Shown here one piece after another: positions 56,946 through 64,000 of a DNA stretch of 64,000 nucleotides (positions are counted from its first letter, which is position 1; every line of letters begins with the position of its first letter). The position numbers were made by a program, and so were the translations under genes. Source of the stretch: an uncultured Paracoccaceae bacterium (lineage in GTDB: Bacteria > Pseudomonadota > Alphaproteobacteria > Rhodobacterales > Rhodobacteraceae); contig CANLYJ010000001.1 in NCBI GenBank assembly GCA_947495295.1, positions 806,001 to 870,000 on the forward strand, written 5' to 3'. The notes below the pieces were generated by a model that ran no database searches, was not told where the DNA came from, and was given only the letters and a program-made list of their open reading frames with translations.

Positions 56946-57329
56946 ATGGCCGTCCGCCATATCACTACCGGGTCCCCGTTTGAAAAGCAGATCGGTTACA
57001 GCCGCGCGGTTGTTGCCGATGGTTGGGTGTTTGTTGCGGGCACCACCGGGTATGACTATGCAAACATGACCATGCCGGACAGTATTGTGGATCAGTGCCG
57101 CAATGCGCTGTCGACCATTGCAAAGGCATTGGAAGACGCGGGCAGTGGTGTCGATCATGTGGTGCGGGTGAACTACATTGTTCCGAATGCCGATGATTGG
57201 CCTGCTTGCTGGCCTGTCACCTCTGCTGTTTTTGCCCGCGCGTTGCCCGCCGCCACGATGATTTCGGCGGCTTTGCAGAACCCCGAAATGAAGATTGAGA
57301 TTGAGGTGACCGCGCGACTGCCGCGCTGA
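56946..57329 (+). CDS. RidA family (YjgF/YER057c) protein
   Basis: This 127-aa protein has the RidA pattern: EKQIGYSRAVVADGWVFVAGTTG, QCRNALSTIAKALEDAG, HVVRVNYIV and MKIEIEVTARLPR near the end, where the conserved Glu and Arg bracket the active-site pocket. Members deaminate reactive enamine/imine intermediates. It starts 3 bp after clpX and is probably co-transcribed. Confidence 0.88.
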   Translation: MAVRHITTGSPFEKQIGYSRAVVADGWVFVAGTTGYDYANMTMPDSIVDQCRNALSTIAKALEDAGSGVDHVVRVNYIVPNADDWPACWPVTSAVFARALPAATMISAALQNPEMKIEIEVTARLPR

Positions 57330-57390
57330 GCCTACTGGACCTTTGATGCCCGTTGGTGCATGACAAGGGCAACGCAACCGGAGACGCGCA

Positions 57391-57774
57391 ATGGGCCTTG
57401 GTCACAACATCAAACGCATTTTCACCTGGTGGGACGGCCAGTCTTTTGGCACGCAGCTATGGACCAGCCGTAATGGTCAAAAAGTTGGTGAGGATGCCGA
57501 GGGCAATGTGTTTTATCGCAACGCGGACGACAGCCGCCGTTGGGTGATTTACAACGGTGAGAATGAGGCATCGCGCGTCAGCCCGGAATGGCATGGCTGG
57601 CTGCACCGCACTTGGGACGAAGCCCCCAGTGAGGTGGCCCCCAAACGCAAGGATTGGGAAAAGCCGCATGTGGAGAACCTGACCGGCACGGCGGCTGCTT
57701 ATGCGCCTGCCGGATCGATCCGCAAGGCTGCCCCGGCAGAGCGTTCCGATTATGAGGCGTGGTCGCCTGAATAG
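57391..57774 (+). CDS. NADH:ubiquinone oxidoreductase accessory subunit NDUFA12 (B17.2)
   Basis: This 127-aa protein has family blocks IKRIFTWWDGQSFGTQLWT, VGEDAEGNVFYRN, RRWVIYNGENEASRVSPEWHGWLH and a Pro/Ala-rich end. NDUFA12 is an accessory complex I subunit shared by alphaproteobacteria and mitochondria. The nuo operon is elsewhere. Confidence 0.94.
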   Translation: MGLGHNIKRIFTWWDGQSFGTQLWTSRNGQKVGEDAEGNVFYRNADDSRRWVIYNGENEASRVSPEWHGWLHRTWDEAPSEVAPKRKDWEKPHVENLTGTAAAYAPAGSIRKAAPAERSDYEAWSPE

Positions 57775-57780
57775 GGTGTG

Positions 57781-58146
57781 ATGATGCGCATTATCCTAGC
57801 ACTGGTCTTTTCGTTGTTAACGACCGTAGCGGCGGCGCAAGACCGTGACGCAACCCTGGCATCAGGCGGGGAATTGCGTGTGTTGGATAAGCTGACGGGC
57901 GCTGTCATCGATATGTCCTTGAATACCGGCGAAACCGGCGTGATCGGGTTTCTTGAAGTCACGCTGGTCCAATGCCGTTATCCGGCAGCAAACCCGTCTG
58001 GCGATGCCTATTCAGAAGTCGTCGTGTTCTACCGTGATCAGGACGCGCCGGTTTTTGCGGGCTGGATGTTCGCCTCTTCACCCGCTTTGAATGCGATGGA
58101 TCATCCGCGCTATGACGTGTGGCCGTTGCGCTGTATGACCTCCTGA
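57781..58146 (+). CDS. DUF2155 family exported protein
   Basis: This protein of about 121 aa has a Sec signal peptide (MRIILALVFSLLTTVAAAQ) and the DUF2155 pattern: LRVLDKLTGAVIDMSLNTGE, LEVTLVQCRYPAANP, AGWMFASSPALNAMDHPRYDVWPLRC with two conserved cysteines. The function is unknown; it is probably periplasmic. An ATG one codon earlier (57778) is also possible. Its 3' end overlaps the convergent aat by 37 nt. Confidence 0.87.
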   Translation: MMRIILALVFSLLTTVAAAQDRDATLASGGELRVLDKLTGAVIDMSLNTGETGVIGFLEVTLVQCRYPAANPSGDAYSEVVVFYRDQDAPVFAGWMFASSPALNAMDHPRYDVWPLRCMTS

Positions 58147-58760
58147 GGTGAGGGCATTGCCCCTGGCATTTCGAATGAGGCGTTTCCTGCGATAGCAATG
58201 GCCAGCTGTTTGCGATACGCGTTCCGGCTGATTTCAATCGCGCCCAGGCTTGCCAGATGCGGCGTAATAAACTGTGTATCGAATAGAGTGAAACCGCCCA
58301 GTTGCAATCTGTCCACCAGATAGGCCAGTGCCATCTTGGATGCATCCGTGACCCGGCTGAACATGCTTTCCCCAAAGAATGCGCTGCCGATACTGACACC
58401 GTAGACCCCGCCGACCAGGTTCGATCCTTCCCAGATTTCAACAGAATGTGCCTGTTTGCGGTGGAACAGAGATTGGTAGAGATCGAAGATCGTGTCGTTG
58501 ATCCAAGTTTCATCCCGATCTGCGCAACCCGCAACGGTTTCCGCAAAAGCCGCATTCACGCTGGCCGTCAGGTGGCCGCGCCGCATGGTCTTGGCCAAGC
58601 TCCGCGATATCCGAAAACCATCCAAAGGGATCACACCCCGTCTTCTGGGATCAACCCAGAACACATCCGGGTCGTTCCGCCCTTCGGACATGGGGAAGAC
58701 GCCGACCTGATAAGCCTGCAAAAGCAGGTCTGCCGTCAGGGTCGTATCGTCATCCCGCAT
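58110..58760 (-). CDS. aat: Leucyl/phenylalanyl-tRNA:protein transferase
   Basis: This 216-aa N-end-rule enzyme adds Leu or Phe to N-terminal Lys/Arg of proteins, marking them for ClpS-ClpAP. Family blocks are LLLQAYQVGVFPMSEG, VFWVDPRRRGVIPLD, TWINDTIFDLY, HSVEIWEG, GGVYGVSIGSAFFGESMFS and FDTQFITPHLASLGA. I chose the ATG giving MRDDDTTLT, four bases after the accC stop. Confidence 0.95.
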   Translation of the reverse strand: MRDDDTTLTADLLLQAYQVGVFPMSEGRNDPDVFWVDPRRRGVIPLDGFRISRSLAKTMRRGHLTASVNAAFAETVAGCADRDETWINDTIFDLYQSLFHRKQAHSVEIWEGSNLVGGVYGVSIGSAFFGESMFSRVTDASKMALAYLVDRLQLGGFTLFDTQFITPHLASLGAIEISRNAYRKQLAIAIAGNASFEMPGAMPSPQEVIQRNGHTS

Positions 58761-58764
58761 CGGA

Positions 58765-60111
58765 TTAGCTGAGGTTTTGTTCCAGCCAATGTTCCAGCCA
58801 ATGGATGTTGTAGTTGCCGGTTTGCACGGCTTCTTCGGCCAGCAATGCATGGAACAATGGGATGGTTGTATCGACGCCATCAACGATCAATTCGCCAAGC
58901 GCACGGGCCAGTCGCGCCAACGCCTCAGGCCTGTCGCGCCCATGTACGATCAGTTTGCCGATCAGGCTGTCGTAATAGGGGGGGATCCGGTAGCCGTCAT
59001 AAAGCGCGCTGTCCATCCGCACGCCTAGCCCGCCGGGCGCGTGGTACTGGGTGATTGTGCCGGGGCAGGGCGCGAAGTTGGGAAGCTTTTCTGCGTTGAT
59101 CCGCACCTCAATCGCGTGGCCGTTAATTTGAAGGTCGTCCTGGGTGAACGACATAGGTTCGCCAGCTGCGACGCGCAGCTGTTCGCGGACCAAGTCGACG
59201 CCAAAGATGCCTTCGGTCACCGGGTGTTCGACCTGCAGGCGCGTATTCATTTCGATGAAGTAGAATTCATCATTTTCAAACAGGAACTCGATTGTGCCGG
59301 CGCCGATATAGTTGATCTTGGCGACAGCGTCCGCACAGACCTTACCGATCCGCGCGCGCAGTTCTGGGGTAATGCAGGGGCCCGGTGCCTCTTCAAACAC
59401 TTTTTGGTGCCGTCGTTGCAGCGAACAGTCCCGTTCGCCCAGATGGACGGCGTTCCCCTTGCCATCGCCAAAGACCTGGATTTCGATGTGGCGCGGCGTG
59501 GTTAGGTATTTTTCGATATAGACTTCGTCATTGCCAAAGGCTGCCTTGCCCTCGGCCCGGGCGGAATGGAACGCCTGTTCCATGTCGGCTGCGGTCTTGG
59601 CGACTTTCATGCCGCGCCCGCCGCCACCGGCTGTTGCCTTGATGATGACCGGATAGCCGATTTCGTCACCGACCCGCTTTGCGTCCGCCAGTGTTGGCAC
59701 GCCGCCATCAGAGCCAGGGACGCAGGGCACGCCGAGGTCTTTCATGGTGTCTTTGGCGGTGATCTTGTCGCCCATGACCCGGATATGTTCCGCCGTTGGG
59801 CCGATGAAGGTCAGGTCGTGATCCTGCACCGCCTGCACGAAAGCTGCGTTTTCAGACAGGAACCCGTATCCTGGGTGAATGGCCTGCGCGCCGGTGATTT
59901 CGCAGGCCGAGATGATGGCCGGGAATGACAGGTAGCTTTGTGTGGAGGAGGGCGGGCCGATGCAGATCGCCTCATCCGCCATACGGACATGCATGGCGTC
60001 AGCATCTGCGGTGGAATGGACCGCAACGGATTTGACGCTCATTTCGCGGCAAGCCCGGACGACACGCAATGCGATTTCGCCGCGGTTCGCGATAAGGATT
60101 TTGTCGAACAT
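58765..60111 (-). CDS. accC: Acetyl-CoA carboxylase, biotin carboxylase subunit
   Basis: This 448-aa ATP-grasp enzyme carboxylates the biotin on AccB, the first step of fatty-acid synthesis. It shows [32 protein letters not shown], the glycine-rich [13 protein letters not shown] loop, [16 protein letters not shown] and [19 protein letters not shown]. It lies 9 bp after accB in the usual accBC arrangement. Confidence 0.97.
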   Translation of the reverse strand: MFDKILIANRGEIALRVVRACREMSVKSVAVHSTADADAMHVRMADEAICIGPPSSTQSYLSFPAIISACEITGAQAIHPGYGFLSENAAFVQAVQDHDLTFIGPTAEHIRVMGDKITAKDTMKDLGVPCVPGSDGGVPTLADAKRVGDEIGYPVIIKATAGGGGRGMKVAKTAADMEQAFHSARAEGKAAFGNDEVYIEKYLTTPRHIEIQVFGDGKGNAVHLGERDCSLQRRHQKVFEEAPGPCITPELRARIGKVCADAVAKINYIGAGTIEFLFENDEFYFIEMNTRLQVEHPVTEGIFGVDLVREQLRVAAGEPMSFTQDDLQINGHAIEVRINAEKLPNFAPCPGTITQYHAPGGLGVRMDSALYDGYRIPPYYDSLIGKLIVHGRDRPEALARLARALGELIVDGVDTTIPLFHALLAEEAVQTGNYNIHWLEHWLEQNLS

Positions 60112-60120
60112 GAGGTGATC

Positions 60121-60618
60121 CTATTCGATGATCACGAGGGGTGCGCCAAATTCAACGGCGCCGCCGTCTTCGACCATGATCCGTTTGACGGTGCCTGCCT
60201 TTGGTGCAGGGATGTGGTTCATGGTTTTCATTGCTTCGATGATCAGCAATGTGTCGCCTTCCTTGACGCTGGCCCCGACGCTGACAAAGGCAGCAGCACC
60301 AGGTTCGGGAGCAAGATAAACGGTGCCGACCATGGGTGAGGTGACTGCACCTGGATGTGAGGCTGGATCAGAGGCCTGTTCAGCGGCTGGTGCGGCGGGC
60401 GGGGGCGCTGATGGTGCAGGGGCTGCAGGTGCCGCGGGGGCAGGGACGCTGGCCTGCACAACAGCGGCTTGCGTCTGTCGGCTGACCCGAACGTTCAAGC
60501 TGTCGTTTTCGGCATAATCTCGTTTGACCTGCAATTCGGTCAGATCGTTTTCGCGCAGCAGTTCAGCCAATGCCTGAATGAAACTGACATCGCTGTCGTG
60601 AGAGGTTTTGTTGCTCAT
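60121..60618 (-). CDS. accB: Acetyl-CoA carboxylase, biotin carboxyl carrier protein
   Basis: This 165-aa protein has an N-terminal helical segment, an Ala/Pro-rich flexible linker (about residues 55-85) and the biotinyl domain with [12 protein letters not shown], where the Lys carries biotin. I chose the ATG giving [10 protein letters not shown], preceded by GAGG, because the longer frame adds unlikely sequence. Confidence 0.96.
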   Translation of the reverse strand: MSNKTSHDSDVSFIQALAELLRENDLTELQVKRDYAENDSLNVRVSRQTQAAVVQASVPAPAAPAAPAPSAPPPAAPAAEQASDPASHPGAVTSPMVGTVYLAPEPGAAAFVSVGASVKEGDTLLIIEAMKTMNHIPAPKAGTVKRIMVEDGGAVEFGAPLVIIE

Positions 60619-60739
60619 ATTTGTCCTCGGCCCCGTTGCCTGTCTTTGCAGCACGCACGACGTAGCGTCACATGCATTCTGCTCGCTTATAGGGCAAGGC
60701 TGCGGAGGTGGAAAGCGGGGGAGGATTGAAAAAAGAAGA

Positions 60740-61192
60740 CTACATTTTGGTGTCGCCGGATTCTTCTGGCAGTTTTGCAGTTTCCTGCTGTCGTTCTGGC
60801 GCTGTTTCATTTCGCGCTGTGTCAGTCATTGCGTTTTCATCTACGCGATCAATAGTATCGCCAGCTGTTGTTTTTTTCGCCGGCTCAGTAGCTGCCCGCT
60901 CTTCAACTATTGCTTCTTCCTCTGTGTCTTTGTCGCTGGGTAACATTGGCGTGTCATAGGGCCGCAATGTGCGTTCTTCGGGCACAATCTCACCCGGATT
61001 TTCCGGGAAGGCTGTCCCAGACAGCCGTGCTGTGACGACCTGAGCCACGAATGGTTTTTCCGCAGGCAGGGTCGCGCTGGCGTCAAGCCCTTTCACGATG
61101 GGGACTTTCTTGTCAGATGGTGGCTGCTGCTCTGGCGCGTAGCTTGGCGCAGCGACTGCAGGTTTTGGGGCGAGGGCGAGCGTAGTGTCCAT
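60740..61192 (-). CDS. Unrecognised 150-aa disordered protein
   Basis: This protein is rich in Pro, Ala, Glu and Thr, with no membrane segment, and looks largely disordered. A more ordered stretch is [16 protein letters not shown] followed by [15 protein letters not shown]. It is not recognised. It lies 121 bp upstream of accB on the same strand. The gene is plausible because of its clean frame, but it is not proven. Confidence 0.5.
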   Translation of the reverse strand: MDTTLALAPKPAVAAPSYAPEQQPPSDKKVPIVKGLDASATLPAEKPFVAQVVTARLSGTAFPENPGEIVPEERTLRPYDTPMLPSDKDTEEEAIVEERAATEPAKKTTAGDTIDRVDENAMTDTARNETAPERQQETAKLPEESGDTKM

Positions 61193-61303
61193 TGCAAAGC
61201 TCCGAAAAGCGAAAATCTGTCAATGGTAGGGTCGCAGCGTCACCTTACCAGAAGCTTAATGTCAGCCTCCAATTTCCGTCGTATTTAAATCGAACCGTGC
61301 TTA

Positions 61304-62053
61304 TCAGATCGCCAGATACTGCGCGCGCAGTTCCTCGTTTTCGAGCACTTCGGCGGCTGATCCGTCAAAGACAACCGTGCCGGTGTCCAGAATGACTGCC
61401 CTGTCCGCAAGTTTGAGCGCGGCAATTGCGTTTTGTTCGACGATCACTGTGGTAATCCCCTGATCGCGGATGATGCCAAGGGTTTTGGCAATTTCCTGCA
61501 CGATGACGGGTGCGAGCCCTTCGTAAGGTTCGTCAAGCAGCAGCACCTTGATGTCGCGGGCCAATGCCCTTGCGATGGCCAACATCTGCTGTTCCCCACC
61601 TGACAAAGTCACGCCTTCTTGTTTGCGCCGTTCGCCGAGGCGCGGAAAAAGATCGTATATCCGTTCGAGCGACCAGCCTTTTGGGGGTGCGATCTGGGCC
61701 AGTTGCAGGTTCTCTTCGACCGTCAGCCCGGGGATGATCCGCCGATCTTCGGGGACAAGCGCGATCCCGGCGCCTGCGGCCTCATAGCTTTTCATTTCGT
61801 GCAGTGGTTTGTGATCGAGCCAGATTTCACCATGTCGCAGTTCGGGATCATCAAGCCGCGCGATGGTGCGCAGGGTGGATGTCTTGCCCGCGCCGTTGCG
61901 GCCGAGCAAGGCCAGAATTTCGCCTTCATGGATGTTAAAGCTGATATTCTGGACGATATAGCTTTCGCCGTAATATGCCTCGATTTCCCAGATGCTGAGG
62001 TAAGCAGGGTGGGTTGCGGCGTTATTGGCGTGTTTGTTGAATGGTGCGTTCAT
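61304..62053 (-). CDS. livF: Branched-chain amino-acid ABC transporter ATP-binding protein LivF
   Basis: This 249-aa ABC ATPase has Walker A GRNGAGKTSTL, signature LSGGEQQMLAIARAL, Walker B VLLLDEPYEGLAP and the H-loop in VIVEQNA. The LivF-type EGLAPVIV and LTVEENL features separate it from LivG. It powers high-affinity uptake with LivG and LivHM. A twin hairpin element lies just upstream. Confidence 0.92.
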   Translation of the reverse strand: MNAPFNKHANNAATHPAYLSIWEIEAYYGESYIVQNISFNIHEGEILALLGRNGAGKTSTLRTIARLDDPELRHGEIWLDHKPLHEMKSYEAAGAGIALVPEDRRIIPGLTVEENLQLAQIAPPKGWSLERIYDLFPRLGERRKQEGVTLSGGEQQMLAIARALARDIKVLLLDEPYEGLAPVIVQEIAKTLGIIRDQGITTVIVEQNAIAALKLADRAVILDTGTVVFDGSAAEVLENEELRAQYLAI

Positions 62054-62069
62054 TTGCGTCTCCGGGTGT

Positions 62070-62115
62070 CAAACTTTCGCAGAAAGTTTGGGGACAATTT
62101 TTGTGCCAAAAATTG
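62070..62115. repeat. Twin hairpin element, copy 2
   Basis: CAAACTTTC-gca-GAAAGTTTG (62070-62090) and CAATTTTTG-tgc-CAAAAATTG (62095-62115) are two perfect 9-bp hairpins 4 bp apart. They fill nearly the whole gap between livG and livF. This matches the layout at 47852-47897. In the liv mRNA they could uncouple the two genes or protect ends. Confidence 0.75.
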
Positions 62116-62120
62116 GCGGC

Positions 62121-62882
62121 CTAGACCTGCGCCTCGCCAAGATAGGCTTCGCGGACTTTTGGGTGGCCTTTGATGTTATCGGGTATGTCTTCGACCAGTG
62201 GTGTGCCCTGGGCAAGAACCGTAATCCGTTCTGCCAATGAAAACACGACATTCATATCATGTTCGATAATCGCCATGGTGATCCCCCGTTTTTCACGGAT
62301 TTCCTTGAGCAGGTTGATCGTGTTTTCCGTGTCGGCCCGTGCCATCCCTGCCGTTGGTTCATCCAGCAAGAGCAGGCGCGGATCCTGTACCAGACACATG
62401 GCCATTTCCAGCCGCCGTTTGTCGCCGCGTGACAGGCTGGAGGCGATCATGTTCTGCTTTTCCAGCATGTTCACATCGTCCAAGATCGCTTCGGCCTGCG
62501 CCCTGATGCCCTTTTCTGCGAAAACGCTTTCGATAGCATGCATTCTGAACGCGCCGTCCCGTTTGGCAAAGCAGGGGATCATGACGTTTTCCAACACGCT
62601 GAGATCGGTGAAAATCTCAGGCGTTTGGAACACCCGGCTGATCCCCATCTGGTTAATTTCATGCGGCTTGCGCCCCAGCACTGACTGGCCGTCAAACATG
62701 ACTGATCCGCTATCGGGGATCAGCTTGCCCACCAGCACATTCAACAGGGTGGATTTGCCTGCCCCGTTGGGGCCGATGATGGCGTGCGTTGTGTTTTCGG
62801 TGACGCTGAGGTTCACATCGCCGAGCGCTTGCAGCCCGCCGAACCGTTTATTGATGCCTTTGACTTCAAGGATTCCCATCAT
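62121..62882 (-). CDS. livG: Branched-chain amino-acid ABC transporter ATP-binding protein LivG
   Basis: This 253-aa ABC ATPase has Walker A GPNGAGKSTLLNVL, a signature region ASSLSRGDKRRLEMAMCL, Walker B LLLLDEPTAGMA and the switch His in IIEHDMNVVF. NKRFGGLQALGDV at the N-terminus is LivG-like. The signature reads LSRGDKR rather than the usual LSGGxxR, which is seen in some LivG proteins. It is 8 bp after livM. Confidence 0.92.
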   Translation of the reverse strand: MMGILEVKGINKRFGGLQALGDVNLSVTENTTHAIIGPNGAGKSTLLNVLVGKLIPDSGSVMFDGQSVLGRKPHEINQMGISRVFQTPEIFTDLSVLENVMIPCFAKRDGAFRMHAIESVFAEKGIRAQAEAILDDVNMLEKQNMIASSLSRGDKRRLEMAMCLVQDPRLLLLDEPTAGMARADTENTINLLKEIREKRGITMAIIEHDMNVVFSLAERITVLAQGTPLVEDIPDNIKGHPKVREAYLGEAQV

Positions 62883-62890
62883 CCGTCTCC

Positions 62891-63988
62891 TTATTCGGCG
62901 GGTTCGGTGGCGCTGCGTTTGGCGTCATCGGGTTTCTTGCGTTTGAAGGCGGCGGCGATTTTCTGGCCGCCCTGAACCAGCCCACCGGGCAGGAAGATCA
63001 CGACCAGCATGAACAAGAGCCCCAGCGTGAGGTGCCAGCCTTTGCCGACGAAAGGATAGATCAGCGTGATCACGAAATCTTCCAGCCCATCGGGCAACCA
63101 GTAAAACCAGCCTTCCAGCGTCGTCTTGTTGATCTTGGATACGATGTTTTCAAAATACTTGATGAAACCCGCCCCGAGAACTGGCCCGATCAGCGTGCCC
63201 GCCCCGCCCAGAATCGTCATCAGGACGATTTCACCGGAGGCTGTCCAGAACATCCGTTCCGCCCCGGCTTGCGGGTCCATCGAGACCAGAAGCCCACCGG
63301 CTAGCCCTGCATACATGCCAGAGATCACAAAGGCCGCCAGCGTGTAGGGCCGGGCGTTCAGCCCCGTATAGCTCATCCTTGTCTGGTTTGATTTGATCGC
63401 CCGCAACATCATCCCGAATGGCGACCGGAAAATCCGGATCGAGACGTAGAAGGCGACAATCATCAAGACTGCGGCAAAGTAATAACCCGCATTGAAAGTG
63501 AAGACCCAGCTGCCAACTGACAGTTCAAGACTGTCACGCATGTCAAACAGGCCGAAGAAGCCCGGCGTGGCTGTTTCGCCTGGTGCCAAGGCACCGTCGA
63601 GGATGCGTGGATCGCCCGGTTTTGGCTGTAGGCCTGTTTCGCCACCGGTGAGTGGCGTCAGAACCGAATAAGCCAGCGCGTAGGACATTTGGGCGAAGGC
63701 CAATGTCAGGATTGAGAAGTAGATCCCGGAGCGCCGCAGCGATACATATCCGATGATCAGGGCAAAGACGCCCGCAATCACGACGCTGAGCAGGATGGCT
63801 GGTATCACATTCATGCTGAGCAGCTTGAACATCCAGACGGCGGCATAAGACCCTACCCCCAGAAATGCGGCGTGTCCAAAAGACAGATAGCCTGTGAGCC
63901 CAAAGAGAATGTTGAACCCGATCGCCAGAATGCCGAAGATCACAAAGCGCTGCATCAGGTCAGGGTAGCCTGCGTTGAATTGCGCCAT
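62891..63988 (-). CDS. livM: Branched-chain amino-acid ABC transporter permease LivM
   Basis: This 365-aa inner-membrane permease has about ten hydrophobic segments. [18 protein letters not shown] and the cytoplasmic loop [23 protein letters not shown], which contacts the ATPases, plus [19 protein letters not shown] are LivM/LivH signatures. GAAGGA precedes the ATG, so the gene is complete and ends 12 bp from the window edge. LivH is expected just beyond. Confidence 0.92.
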   Translation of the reverse strand: MAQFNAGYPDLMQRFVIFGILAIGFNILFGLTGYLSFGHAAFLGVGSYAAVWMFKLLSMNVIPAILLSVVIAGVFALIIGYVSLRRSGIYFSILTLAFAQMSYALAYSVLTPLTGGETGLQPKPGDPRILDGALAPGETATPGFFGLFDMRDSLELSVGSWVFTFNAGYYFAAVLMIVAFYVSIRIFRSPFGMMLRAIKSNQTRMSYTGLNARPYTLAAFVISGMYAGLAGGLLVSMDPQAGAERMFWTASGEIVLMTILGGAGTLIGPVLGAGFIKYFENIVSKINKTTLEGWFYWLPDGLEDFVITLIYPFVGKGWHLTLGLLFMLVVIFLPGGLVQGGQKIAAAFKRKKPDDAKRSATEPAE

Positions 63989-64000
63989 GTCTGATCCTTC

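Noticed and set aside
55671-57377. 568-codon open frame antisense to clpX and the RidA gene
   Set aside because: It spans two well-identified genes on the opposite strand and has His/Gly/Gln-rich composition typical of shadow frames.

Overview
The window is GC-rich chromosomal DNA of an alphaproteobacterium, most likely a marine Rhodobacteraceae (roseobacter group, Loktanella/Yoonia-like). The placement rests on gene content and order: a division/cell-wall (dcw) cluster carrying tandem DUF2484 genes between murC and murB, the mitochondrial-type complex I subunit NDUFA12, the aerobic cobaltochelatase pair cobS/cobT, a BaiN-type flavoprotein inside the cluster, and a DUF2155-aat-accC-accB block. 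No rRNA, tRNA, CRISPR array, insertion sequence or prophage was seen. This is core chromosome with a few accessory genes and several families of small structured intergenic repeats.

Region 1 (1-26 kb) is the dcw cluster on the + strand: rsmH (5' end outside the window), ftsL, ftsI, murE, murF, mraY, murD, ftsW, murG, murC, murB, ddl, ftsQ, ftsA, ftsZ, then lpxC and bamD, with recN following at 26.1-27.7 kb. Most neighbours overlap by a few bases. Three insertions break it: an unrecognised 307-aa gene between mraY and murD, an antisense HI0933/BaiN flavoprotein between murD and ftsW, and a 498-aa protein with an all-GCC alanine repeat between murC and the small membrane genes. A strong Rho-independent terminator closes ftsZ.

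Region 2 (27.7-45 kb) starts with about 1 kb without a convincing gene. A CLC chloride channel and DUF427 follow, then a minus-strand block of cobS, a cysteine-less Asp/Glu racemase homologue, a small unknown, cobT and an aminopeptidase P. Next come a Tat-type MsrB, small membrane proteins, an OmpA-like plus M35-like zinc peptidase fusion, a J-domain protein, bolA, DUF4177, gatB, a lytic transglycosylase and an acyltransferase.

Region 3 (45-54.8 kb) is metabolic: pepN, a 50-aa DUF2256 gene, malate synthase G with a GlcG-like gene, a class-I glutamine amidotransferase-like hydrolase, a HemG-type flavodoxin behind a good FNR box, a photolyase/cryptochrome relative whose domain order looks inverted, and an ArsR-SRPBCC pair.

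Region 4 (54.8-64 kb) carries clpP-clpX, RidA, NDUFA12, DUF2155, aat, accC-accB, an unknown, and the branched-chain amino-acid ABC genes livF, livG and livM.

The most notable non-coding signals are: (a) three intergenic arrays, each of exactly four CCGAC boxes at 11-bp spacing; (b) a 26-bp perfect palindrome present twice exactly and once in degenerate form; (c) a pair of multi-stem structured repeats; (d) two twin-hairpin elements; and (e) paired TGAAC-N3-GTTCA dyads upstream of the gene before murB. All assignments come from reading the sequence; no database search was possible.
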